A stretch of 64,000 bases of DNA, taken from Sediminitomix flava. GTDB lineage: Bacteria > Bacteroidota > Bacteroidia > Cytophagales > Flammeovirgaceae. Location: assembly GCF_003149185.1 (NCBI RefSeq), contig NZ_QGDO01000007.1, forward strand, positions 62,001 to 126,000. Direction: 5' to 3'. Below, piece by piece: positions 44,601 through 52,100 of this stretch. Within the stretch, counting starts at the first letter, position 1. Each line of letters opens with the position of its first letter. The notes beneath the pieces were generated by a model. That model did not search any database, was not told where the DNA came from, and was given only the letters and a program-made list of their open reading frames with translations. The position numbers and the translations under genes were made by a program.

Positions 44601-45221
44601 ATTGGGCCAGTGAACCATATGGCTATTGAAGCTTTTGATGAGGTGAAAGAGCGTCATACTTTTATCACAACGCAGAAAGATGACTTACTGAAAGCCAAAG
44701 AACAATTGGCTCAAACGATCTCTGATATTGACACGGTAGCGAGGGAGCGTTTTATGGAGTCATTTGATTTGGTACGTGATAACTTTATCGAAGTATTCCG
44801 TTCGTTATTTACAGAAGAAGATAACTGTGACCTTCGTTTAGTTGATCCTGATGATCCTTTGAATTCTAAGATTGCGATTATGGCTCAGCCGAAAGGAAAA
44901 CGTCCTTTGACCATCAATCAGCTTTCGGGAGGAGAGAAAACACTGACAGCTACAGCACTTCTTTTTTCAATTTATCTACTAAAGCCTGCACCATTCTGTA
45001 TTTTTGATGAGGTAGATGCTCCATTGGATGATGCTAATGTAGATAAGTTCAACAAGATTATCCGTAAGTTCTCTGAGAATTCTCAGTTTATCATTATTAC
45101 ACACAACAAACGTACGATGACCAGTACTGAAGTGATCTATGGTGTGACGATGATTGAGCAAGGAGTTACTTCAGTAGTACCTGTAGATATCAGAAATATT
45201 CCAGAATTGAAATTGACGTAA
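41670..45221 (+). CDS. smc: chromosome segregation protein SMC
   Basis: The full-length 1,183-residue SMC ATPase of the bacterial condensin. Walker A GPNGSGKS is at residues 31-38, the ABC signature LSGGEKTLTATALLFSIY near 1085, and Walker B FCIFDEVDAPLDDANV near 1110. Long coiled coils (about 165-500 and 670-1010) flank a hinge domain (about 505-665, from GFPEAIKFIRK). It works with ScpA and ScpB, not in this window, to organise and separate chromosomes. It ends at a very strong terminator. Confidence 0.97.
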   Translation: MLLNKLEIKGFKSFGDRVTLNFDEGVTAVVGPNGSGKSNVVDAIRWVLGEQSTKALRSEKMDNIIFNGTKKRRPLNMAEVSLTFKNHKNLLPTEYSEVTIGRRFYRSGDGEYLLNGVSCRLKDIQNLFLDTGIGSNSYAIIELKMVDEILNDINNSRRNLFEEAAGISKFKKRKKETLKKLADTDADLERVDDLLHEIEKNMRSLERQAREARRYLKLKKEYKQISISYAKKSVSSQLDQLEEFADRIQQEKTLKENFNKLAEEKELQLKNEKEGVEDKEKLVDSRRKTLNEHLMKIHEVEGDKKLKAEKGRFLDEKKQALFQNLDEEQASINSMKASLDKLKVESEVVQKMIAETEYLLVEYKTSFESQKERVEGLKRQSTDLEVQIKNRQTTLFQLRKSLEVNELQLTALKQELEQEHQNSSEKSNNLQEFDEALNTIQKEETELRLELEQVKEQQQLNDSKKALLEGQEKTIKDEVAELNRTLDAKQNEYDLTKSMVDNLEGFPEAIKFIRKRTSWGQKAPLLSDLITSEEKYRTAIENYLEPYLNFFILEDEDHAWKSIELLTNNGKGRANFLLLSKFSGYKPLPKKEFEDAFPVIDIVQYDEKHRDLVNFMLDNLYMLKGDVEDLPADDSAIFISENGKFIKKKFIISGGSVGVFEGKKIGRSKNLENLAQEIEELKLQISAKKEALENIKIELEILLDQDKKELLTELTDKYHVVSQELTKIQTKREQFISFLSDAEHKREAMQEKIVSLQEALENDRPRLEDETYTLEDLENRFEDIKDELQKEQELLSQKSAQYNEQNILFHQQENKIQSLENELNFKASTYSKGSERLQAIHDELKKVEEELQRISNMDVAGDQVIQGLYEEKEAIEEAVKEAEKTFYASRGNINDLEIELRDYQRKKETTDNVIMQLSEKIQNIRLDLTSVKEKISAEFNLDLEKLANEEDEDNPFEEMAESELRPLVAQTKEKLSKIGPVNHMAIEAFDEVKERHTFITTQKDDLLKAKEQLAQTISDIDTVARERFMESFDLVRDNFIEVFRSLFTEEDNCDLRLVDPDDPLNSKIAIMAQPKGKRPLTINQLSGGEKTLTATALLFSIYLLKPAPFCIFDEVDAPLDDANVDKFNKIIRKFSENSQFIIITHNKRTMTSTEVIYGVTMIEQGVTSVVPVDIRNIPELKLT

Positions 45222-45253
45222 ACTTATTTTATCACCAGATTTTGAGATAAATT

Positions 45254-45300
45254 AAAATCCCCACTAAAATTGATTTTCAATTTTAGTGGGGATTTTTTTT
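45254..45300. terminator. strong bidirectional terminator after smc
   Basis: A perfect 19-bp stem (AAAATCCCCACTAAAATTG with its complement) and a 5-base loop, followed by a T-run, between smc and the convergent lipoprotein gene. Confidence 0.95.
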
Positions 45301-45703
45301 AATTTGAAGACTGTACTACTCTAATTCCATCATGGTAATTCCCACTCTGTAAAGTAAAAGTAATTATCCGTTCTTCATTTGTTTGATTTTCTGAAACTGA
45401 AATAAAAATTTCATTCCCATTTTGTCTCTCAAATGTAAATACATCATTTTCAATTAAAAAGCTCTTTTTAGTTGTATCAATGTCACCTAGATCTATCCCA
45501 TTTTTATCAACTATAATTGATGCTATCCACCAATTTGCTCCTTCAGTTTTAATTGTTTCTGAGTTTTCACTTGAGTTAAACATTACCTTATTCTTTGAAA
45601 GTTTGATGGTATCACTTGTACAACCATCACAATCAGCAGTTTCACACGAAGAGAAACTGAGGAATAAAAGGGTTAAGACGTAAAAAAAATAAGAGTTTCT
45701 CAT
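45299..45703 (-). CDS. small lipoprotein with BACON-like domain
   Basis: A 134-residue lipoprotein: MRNSYFFYVLTLLFLSFSSC carries the lipobox SFSSC. The mature part resembles a single BACON-type beta-sandwich, with SENSETIKTEGANWWI at the start and SVSENQTNEERIITFTLQSG near the end, closing on IRVVQSSN. Such domains in Bacteroidota bind glycans or mucins or act as spacers. It has four Cys in CETADCDGC, possibly for a disulfide or lipid anchor region. Confidence 0.75.
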   Translation of the reverse strand: MRNSYFFYVLTLLFLSFSSCETADCDGCTSDTIKLSKNKVMFNSSENSETIKTEGANWWIASIIVDKNGIDLGDIDTTKKSFLIENDVFTFERQNGNEIFISVSENQTNEERIITFTLQSGNYHDGIRVVQSSN

Positions 45704-45779
45704 AATTAATTTATTAGTATAAAAATGTGTAGAATGAAAAATTAGAGGTTCATTAACAGAGTAAGATCAAATAAAACAA

Positions 45780-46340
45780 TCACTTATACTTCCAAAATAC
45801 CCTAAACTGGAAAGGACTAGCCTCTGCGTACCAACTCATGAAATTCAAAGAAGCATTAAATAGATTCAGTTCGTAGCCTAATCTGTGATTGGGTGGATTT
45901 ACTCTAAAACCAAGTAATAGATTGGTTGTAAGATGTGATTCTCTAATGGTATTTGATGTTCCTGCAATGGTTAATCCTGTACTATAATTTCCTCCTATAC
46001 CTGTCCCTAAGATGAAAGAAAAGCTTTCAATTTTGATAACATCGAAGTTCAAATCTAGTTTTAGATTCGTAGAATTGAAGTAAGAATTAATCCCGAATTC
46101 GGTATCAAAACCATTTTCTGTAAATGTCCCAAAAGTCAAGCTAGGGATAAACCTGATTCGCTTTTTTATACCTATCGGTAGCTGATACCCGAATTGATAA
46201 CTCATACCTTGCCCATCGCTTTCTCTATTGGAAGAGAGCGCGTAACCCACACCAGCCATCAAAGCTTTATCGGAAGAAACTTGTGCGAAGAGATTAAAAC
46301 TACCTAAGAATAGCAGAAGCAGAATTGAGAGTTTTTTCAT
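45780..46340 (-). CDS. outer membrane beta-barrel protein, hypothetical
   Basis: A 186-residue exported protein with signal peptide MKKLSILLLLFLGSFNLFA and an alternating-strand barrel pattern ending in FQFRVFWKYK. Not assigned to a named family; conserved glycine turns (GVGYALSSNRESDGQGMSY) suggest a porin-like or OmpA-like small barrel. It is separated from the lipoprotein gene at 45703 by 76 bases. Confidence 0.7.
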   Translation of the reverse strand: MKKLSILLLLFLGSFNLFAQVSSDKALMAGVGYALSSNRESDGQGMSYQFGYQLPIGIKKRIRFIPSLTFGTFTENGFDTEFGINSYFNSTNLKLDLNFDVIKIESFSFILGTGIGGNYSTGLTIAGTSNTIRESHLTTNLLLGFRVNPPNHRLGYELNLFNASLNFMSWYAEASPFQFRVFWKYK

Positions 46341-46393
46341 TTGTCTAAAAAGTCATTAAATACTTCGTAAAAAGTGTATTAATTCAATAAAAA

Positions 46394-46484
46394 AGAGTCT
46401 GAGTAACAGAGGAATTAATTACTTGTCAATGTTCTGAATTAAAGTTTATAATTCAATGACAATTTCCTCAGTCACTTAGACTCT
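46394..46484 (-). terminator. 91-nt extended hairpin with T-run (long terminator or palindromic element)
   Basis: The outer arms AGAGTCTGAGTAACAGAGGAA (46394 on) and TTCCTCAGTCACTTAGACTCT (to 46484) pair with few mismatches. Inside, TTGTCA pairs with TGACAA, and TGAATTA (46435-46441) pairs with TAATTCA (46449-46455). On the minus strand the hairpin ends in TTTTTTATT. It lies downstream of the DUF6261 gene, which also has a small terminator at 46507. Confidence 0.6.
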
Positions 46485-46506
46485 AAAATCTCTTATTTTT
46501 TATAAA

Positions 46507-46530
46507 AAGCTAAAAGGTGCAATTTAGCTT
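46507..46530 (-). terminator. intrinsic terminator of the DUF6261 gene
   Basis: A perfect 8-bp stem (AAGCTAAA / TTTAGCTT) with an 8-base loop followed on the minus strand by TTTATA; its arm touches the stop codon. Confidence 0.6.
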
Positions 46531-47260
46531 AAGAAGCACCTATCTCATTTCTGGTTTCTCTACTCTGAATACGTGCACTGAAATCTTCATTGATCGCATT
46601 GATATTTTGAACCAAATCTTTGATTTCTTCAGACATAAACATATTAGCCGCTATTTCTAGACCAGTGAGTAATTTCATCATTTTCTCAAGCAAAACTTTA
46701 CGAAGTTCAATGGCACTTCCTACTGCTGCTTTCTCCGCTTTTTCTTCATACTTCTGCACATAAGCATCCATGAATTTCTGCTGACTAGCCTCCATAGCAG
46801 CAACTTTCTCTTCTAATTGAAATTCTGTTATCGCTTCTATGGCCTTTTCTTTGGTTCTCAAATCTTTCAATAAGCCATCCATTGCACTACTTTGTTTGAT
46901 ATATCCAAAAGCTTGGAGCGAATAACCATAGGTCTGTATCAGCAGTTCTAATTCGTCTAAGCTTCTGCTTTCGGCACCTCTCTGAACATAACGCAAGTGC
47001 TCTACATAAGAACGGAAGATTAAGAAATCATAGTCACGATCTTGGTCATAATCTCTGATCTCTTTTGTGATGACAGAAGCACCACTAGGTTTACTGACAG
47101 CGTCATAATCTGTCCATGCGGTGTTAAACGGATTTACATAGTTTTCTAGGTGATGCGTAGCGACATCAAAATCTTGGAACAGATTAAAATACATTTTTCC
47201 AATGGCTCTCGTTTCGTCTACAGTAAGATTATAACTTGGGATTGTTTTTACCTCTATCAT
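46529..47260 (-). CDS. DUF6261 family protein
   Basis: A 243-residue soluble, mostly helical protein. The opening IEVKTIPSYNLTVDETRAIG, the central DYDFLIFRSYVEHLRY and the C-terminal helix ARIQSRE resemble the Bacteroidota DUF6261 family, whose members often occur in several copies per genome. No enzyme motif. There is no signal peptide, so it is cytosolic. It is flanked by unusual inverted repeats on both sides (46394-46484 and 47412-47677). Family assignment is by pattern recognition. Confidence 0.65.
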   Translation of the reverse strand: MIEVKTIPSYNLTVDETRAIGKMYFNLFQDFDVATHHLENYVNPFNTAWTDYDAVSKPSGASVITKEIRDYDQDRDYDFLIFRSYVEHLRYVQRGAESRSLDELELLIQTYGYSLQAFGYIKQSSAMDGLLKDLRTKEKAIEAITEFQLEEKVAAMEASQQKFMDAYVQKYEEKAEKAAVGSAIELRKVLLEKMMKLLTGLEIAANMFMSEEIKDLVQNINAINEDFSARIQSRETRNEIGAS

Positions 47261-47411
47261 AGTATAGTTGGGTTGAAAAAGTGATACTTAAAAAAGATTA
47301 ATGTAAAATCAATATAGTATAATATAAAGAGTATGTCTGAAATTGGTGTAAATAAATGATGTTGAGAGCTTTGTTTTTGTATTTAGCTAAGTCATAATTA
47401 AATTTTATAAA

Positions 47412-47677
47412 GCCTAAATATAGCCAGCCTACTAAAAAATAATTCTGACTAAGCCTAAATGTAGCCAAGTAGCCTTAGAAAAATTCTAAGCTAGGTTGGC
47501 TACATTTAGGGTTGTTCCCAAAAGATTTTTACTACAAAAAATACAGCCAAATCCATTTCTAAAAGTTTTTTAGCATGCTGGCTGTATTTAGCCCCACTAA
47601 AAATAATTCTGAGGTTACTTGGCTACGTTTTGCTGCCTAAAAAATTATTCATGGGTATGCTGGCTGGATTTATAAGC
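47412..47677. repeat. array of seven degenerate inverted-repeat arms (GCCTAAATGTAGCCA type)
   Basis: Forward arms: GCCTAAATATAGCCA (47412-47426), GCCTAAATGTAGCCA (47453-47467), AAATACAGCCA (47539-47549). Reverse arms: TGGCTACATTTAGG (47497-47510), TGGCTGTATTTAGCC (47579-47593), TGGCTACGTTTTG (47620-47632), TGGCTGGATTTATAAGC (47661-47677). Two pairs form complete hairpins, 47453-47510 and 47539-47590. A spacer ACTAAAAA(A)TAATTCTGA recurs at 47431 and 47596. No reading frame covers it. Confidence 0.75.
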
Positions 47678-47784
47678 AGACTTTAAACTCCTTTAGGGCC
47701 AATAATTATATCATTGGTGTTGTAGGCTAAAAAGTTATGCTTTAGAAGATTAAAAAATCTTTATTGGCAAAATGTTTCTACAAA

Positions 47785-47817
47785 AAAAGAGACAAGTATT
47801 AACTACCTGTCTCTTTT
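47785..47817 (-). terminator. intrinsic terminator of the dienelactone hydrolase gene
   Basis: A 10-bp stem (AAAAGAGACA / TGTCTCTTTT) plus GT/AC inside a 13-base loop; T-run on the minus strand, 28 bases past the stop. Confidence 0.8.
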
Positions 47818-47844
47818 GTTTTTTTACTAAAGGTCTAGTTAAAA

Positions 47845-48735
47845 CTAAGAATCAAATCTTTCTTTCAAATAAGCAACAGCTTTTGCGTTAGCATCTTGTG
47901 CGTCTTTTTCCACATATCTAGGGCTAGAAGGATTCGCAAAAGCGTGATCTGCATCTTCGTACATTTCTATTTGGCAACCTTTGTCAAGGCTTTTCATACT
48001 TTCCTCAAATTTACCAACCACTTCTGGAGTAATCCATTTGTCTTTAGCTGCAAAAATACCCAATACATCAGAGTTTAGGCCTTTCAATTTACTGGCATCT
48101 GTTTCGGGCATTCCGTAATATATTACACAGCCTACCGTTTGTTTTTTAGCCAATAGTGCAGACTGTAAAGACCATCCGCCACCAAAACACCAACCAATCG
48201 TAGCTATTTCAGCCTTCTTTCCAGCGTATTTTATCGCTCCTTCTACAATGGCTTGCCCTCTTTCTTTAGAGACCGAACGCATATATTTACCAGCATCTTC
48301 TCTTGTAGTGGCTACTTTTCCATCATAAATATCTAAGGCAATCACATTTACATCTTTCAAGGCTTTAGCAAGTGTTTCTGCTTCAGCTTTAATATGATCA
48401 TTCAAGCCCCACCATTCATGAATCACAAAAAGGTATTTGTCAGAAGCTTGAGCGGATTTGATCAGGTAAGCGTTGGCTTCGCCTCCACCTTTTACTGTGT
48501 AAGTAATCATTTCGCCTGTACCTTCAGTTGTAATAGCTCTTGGTAGCTCATGAGCCATACGAAAGTCCTTGTCCTCTGTCAGTGTCGCAAAGTTGTCAAT
48601 CGCCTCATAATTACCATGACAGTACACACCTACATTAGAAGGAGTGATGTAGCCATTATCTGTTGGTTTGAGAACAAAAGCGGTAATCAGAAGACTTGAA
48701 CATAAGCCTAGGATCAGTAGTGATAGTTTTTTCAT
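47845..48735 (-). CDS. dienelactone hydrolase family protein, exported
   Basis: A 296-residue alpha/beta hydrolase of the dienelactone hydrolase family. An N-terminal hydrophobic segment (KKLSLLILGLCSSLLITAFVL) suggests export or membrane anchoring. HEWWGLNDHIKAEAETLA, the cysteine nucleophile in IGWCFGGGWS, the acid in AAKDKWITP and the His in DADHAFANPS form the typical Cys-Asp-His triad. The physiological ester is unknown. It is a single gene with its own terminator. Confidence 0.9.
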   Translation of the reverse strand: MKKLSLLILGLCSSLLITAFVLKPTDNGYITPSNVGVYCHGNYEAIDNFATLTEDKDFRMAHELPRAITTEGTGEMITYTVKGGGEANAYLIKSAQASDKYLFVIHEWWGLNDHIKAEAETLAKALKDVNVIALDIYDGKVATTREDAGKYMRSVSKERGQAIVEGAIKYAGKKAEIATIGWCFGGGWSLQSALLAKKQTVGCVIYYGMPETDASKLKGLNSDVLGIFAAKDKWITPEVVGKFEESMKSLDKGCQIEMYEDADHAFANPSSPRYVEKDAQDANAKAVAYLKERFDS

Positions 48736-49117
48736 GTTTTAGTTTTTGGAATTGTAGTGTAAGACCAAGGTCTTTGACTTTCAAACTATAAAGAAATAAG
48801 AATGTTTGAGTTTTAATTGAGATAGAAAAAATGAACGGGAACTCTATGTATTAATAGCCGCCAATTTTTAGCGTGAAAACTCTCTTATAAGTGTTGTAAA
48901 TACGCACGTTGAAATATTGAAGTGTGAATAATACTTTTTAATAGTTGAAAATACACTTTTTAGTCTAAGTGAAGTATCTGTGAAGTAGCTAAATCTTTCA
49001 AAAACAGCTTAAAATATTCAAAACTTGTAGAAGCAAAAGCTAAGCTTACTTTCTGCTTTCATTTTGATGCTGATGCGCACAGCATTTTATTTTTCATAAA
49101 CACACACCTTAAACACT
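48736..49117. other. intergenic region before the GH26-like protein gene
   Basis: 382 bases between two divergent genes. I see no clear -7 match, hairpin or frame; the regulation of the large glycosidase gene is not apparent from it. Confidence 0.4.
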
Positions 49118-52100
49118 ATGAAAAATGTTTTACAAAGCTGCCTAACGTTACTACTCGTCATAGGTTTTCATTTATACACACTAGCACAAAGTTTTGACTA
49201 CGGAAATGGTAAGACATCCCTAATCATTGGTCAGACTTTCCAACAAGAATACATTGATTATATCAATGGCATCGGTACTGCACCTGCAGGTTCTTCACAT
49301 TACGCCGAATTGTATTCGGGTACCATCAACCAAGGCGATGACGGCGTAAATTTTGATGATTCGTCACCGTATTTAACATGGGTAAATGACAATTATCCAG
49401 GAGCAACAATTCTGATAGCTATAAGCATCAAAGATAATCCGGGTGCTGGAGGATATGGTGAATTGAATCCGAATAGCTCAAATTATGATCCTAATGGGGT
49501 GTATAAAGCGACCAAGGATATCGCTTACACAACTAAATGGGATGCGGAGATTGCTCAATTGGCAAATAAGTTTAAGTCTTTCCCCAACCTTAAATTTATG
49601 GTCAGATTGGGTTATGAAGTCAGTCTTTTGGCTATGGGAAATGCTGCTGAAGGAATGGAATTTGGCGATGTTTTGAACATCTACAATGACCAAGGCGTGA
49701 ATATCTATGATTTACCGAAAGAAGAATTTTATAATACGGTTTCAAAAGATCATATTGATGTTGATGCCTTTCCAGATGCTTACAATAAAATGGCTCAGAT
49801 CATCAGAGAGCAGGAAGGAGCTACAAATGTGAAGTTTGTCTATCATCCTGTTCGTGGTTTTGGAGAGGTGAAATTGCTTTATCCTGGCGATGAATACGTC
49901 GATTATATTGCTTTCTCGATCTTTAACCATGACATTTCTATGGGTACTGATGAGTCGATTCAAGTCATTCGTGAAATTGGTTCGAATGGTTCTCGACTGG
50001 ACGGAAATCTAGAACAAAGTTTGGATTGGTCTACGGCTAAAAAGCCAGTGATTATCGCTGAATCGGCCTATCAGAATGCCCCTGCCGAGTGGAAAGACTA
50101 TATTTCTTCTCCATATGACAATCCCTTTATTGAATATTTAGATCGTCTGTTGGAAGTCGTAGAAAACTATGATATCCGTTCGTTGGCCTATATCAATTCA
50201 GATTGGCAATCACATGGTTGGCCAGAACAATGGGCTGATTCTAGAGTTGAAGCTTTTGCTGATGTAAAAGCGTATTGGATGGAAAATGTCATCAATAACT
50301 CTCGCTATGTGCAATATAATGGGCAGTCTCCAGAACCATCATGTGCAGATGGAATTCAGAATGGCGATGAAACAGGTATTGATTGTGGAGGTTCTTGTGC
50401 ACCTTGTGATCCAGTTTCAGAGACAGTTCCGAATACACCATCGGCTTTGGTGAGTACTTCAAAGTCTGCAGATGAAATTACGCTGTCTTGGACAGATAAT
50501 TCAGATAATGAAGACGGTTTTTATGTAACTAGAAATGGTGTGCAATATGCCACGATTGCCCCAAATACAACTTCGTTTACTGATACAGGACTTAGCGCAT
50601 CAACTACTTACACCTATCAAATAAAAGCTTATAATGCCGAAGGGAATTCAGCAAATAGTAATTCTGTAGCTATTACTACAGATGACATATCAACACCTCC
50701 ACCAAGTAATAATTGCCCAACTTCTCATCCTTATGAAGCATGCGGAAATTGTTGGGAAAATGCTGCACAAGCTGAAAGTGCAGGTTGTACTGAAGATCCA
50801 AATACAGGGAACCCTGATAATGGGGAAACGACGCCTCCTGCAAGTAGTAATTGTCCATCATCTCACCCTTATGAGGCTTGTGGGCAATGTTGGGAAGATG
50901 GGCAACAAGCAGCGAGTAGTGGTTGCACAGAGACACCTGAAGAACCAGTAGAAACAGCTCCTAATACACCATCGGGATTATCTGCATCAGTTAATGGTAC
51001 ATCAGTAACAGTGAGATGGAATAGCGTAAGCAATGCTGATTCATATACACTTAAATACGGTACGGCATCTCAGTCTTACAGTCAAACTCTTAACGGTCTG
51101 ACGGGAACGAGCAGAACTATTTCAAATCTGCAAGAACTTACTACTTATTATTTCACAGTAAATGCAGTGAATAGTGTGGGTAGTAGTGCCGATGCTTCAG
51201 AAGTTTCTGCTTTTGTAGACAGTACAGCTACAACGCCTCCCGATGAAACAAACCCTCCAGTAGATGGAAATGAAGATGGCAAAGCTAAAGCTAAATTTAC
51301 AGCGAGTACAGGACAAACGCTTTTAATTTTAGGGCAAGATCTTGGATCAGTTGCTGGTTATGTGAATAGTGGGAAATTCCCAGAAATAGGAGGTGTCACG
51401 CAATACACGAATATCTATGATTTGGCAGGTTTGGAAACCACAACAAACTATGGTGCTGGAGATTTGTGTCTACAATGTGCTTTAGATAGCTATCCAAATT
51501 CTACCTTATCTATTGGTTTGTATATGGTAGAAGACAATGACGGAAAAGGAAACCCTGACCGATTAGGTAGAATTGACCATCCGAATGGTTTAACGGACAT
51601 TGTAAATGGTCTTTATGACATAGAATTGCAACGAATAGCTGATTTCTTCAATAACAATGCTGATCGTCCAATTTTCTTAAGAATTGGCTATGAGTTTGAT
51701 GGTGAATGGAATCACTACGAGCCAAGTAAATACATTGCTGCATATAAGTATTTAGTTGATTATATGAATGCTCAAAATGTAGAAAATGTCGCTTACGTTT
51801 GGCAATCGGCAACTTATGGAACTACTTACAATGGCTTGCCAATTAGTAGCTGGTATCCGGGAGATGCTTATGTAGATTATTTAGGACTTTCATTCTTCTT
51901 CTTTGATGAAGGTTTCAATGGCCCAAATCTTAATTATATGCTTGATTTGGCTAGAGAAAAGCAGATTCCAATCATGATGGCTGAAGTATCGGCTCAGTAT
52001 TATGATCTAGAGCTAGGGTTATTCCATCCATACAACAGTCTGGCGAATCCAACAGCTATGACTGGTGAAGAAATTTGGAATCAGTATTGGGTTGATCAAC

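Larger units (their letters stand above)
47261..47844. other. 584-base non-coding region with the repeat array
   Basis: Between the DUF6261 gene and the dienelactone hydrolase gene. It contains the repeat array (47412-47677) and the hydrolase terminator (47785-47817); the rest is AT-rich with no credible frame. Confidence 0.6.

Noticed and set aside
46529-47260. DUF6261 gene as a transposase between inverted repeats
   Set aside because: No catalytic DDE, Tyr or HUH motif is visible and the two flanking repeats do not match each other.
47412-47677. Repeat array as a CRISPR
   Set aside because: Copies are degenerate, in both orientations and unevenly spaced, and no cas gene is present.
50682-50951. 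Overlapping frames on both strands within the glycosidase gene
   Set aside because: Shadows of the linker and Cys-repeat coding sequence; no start context or conserved motif.
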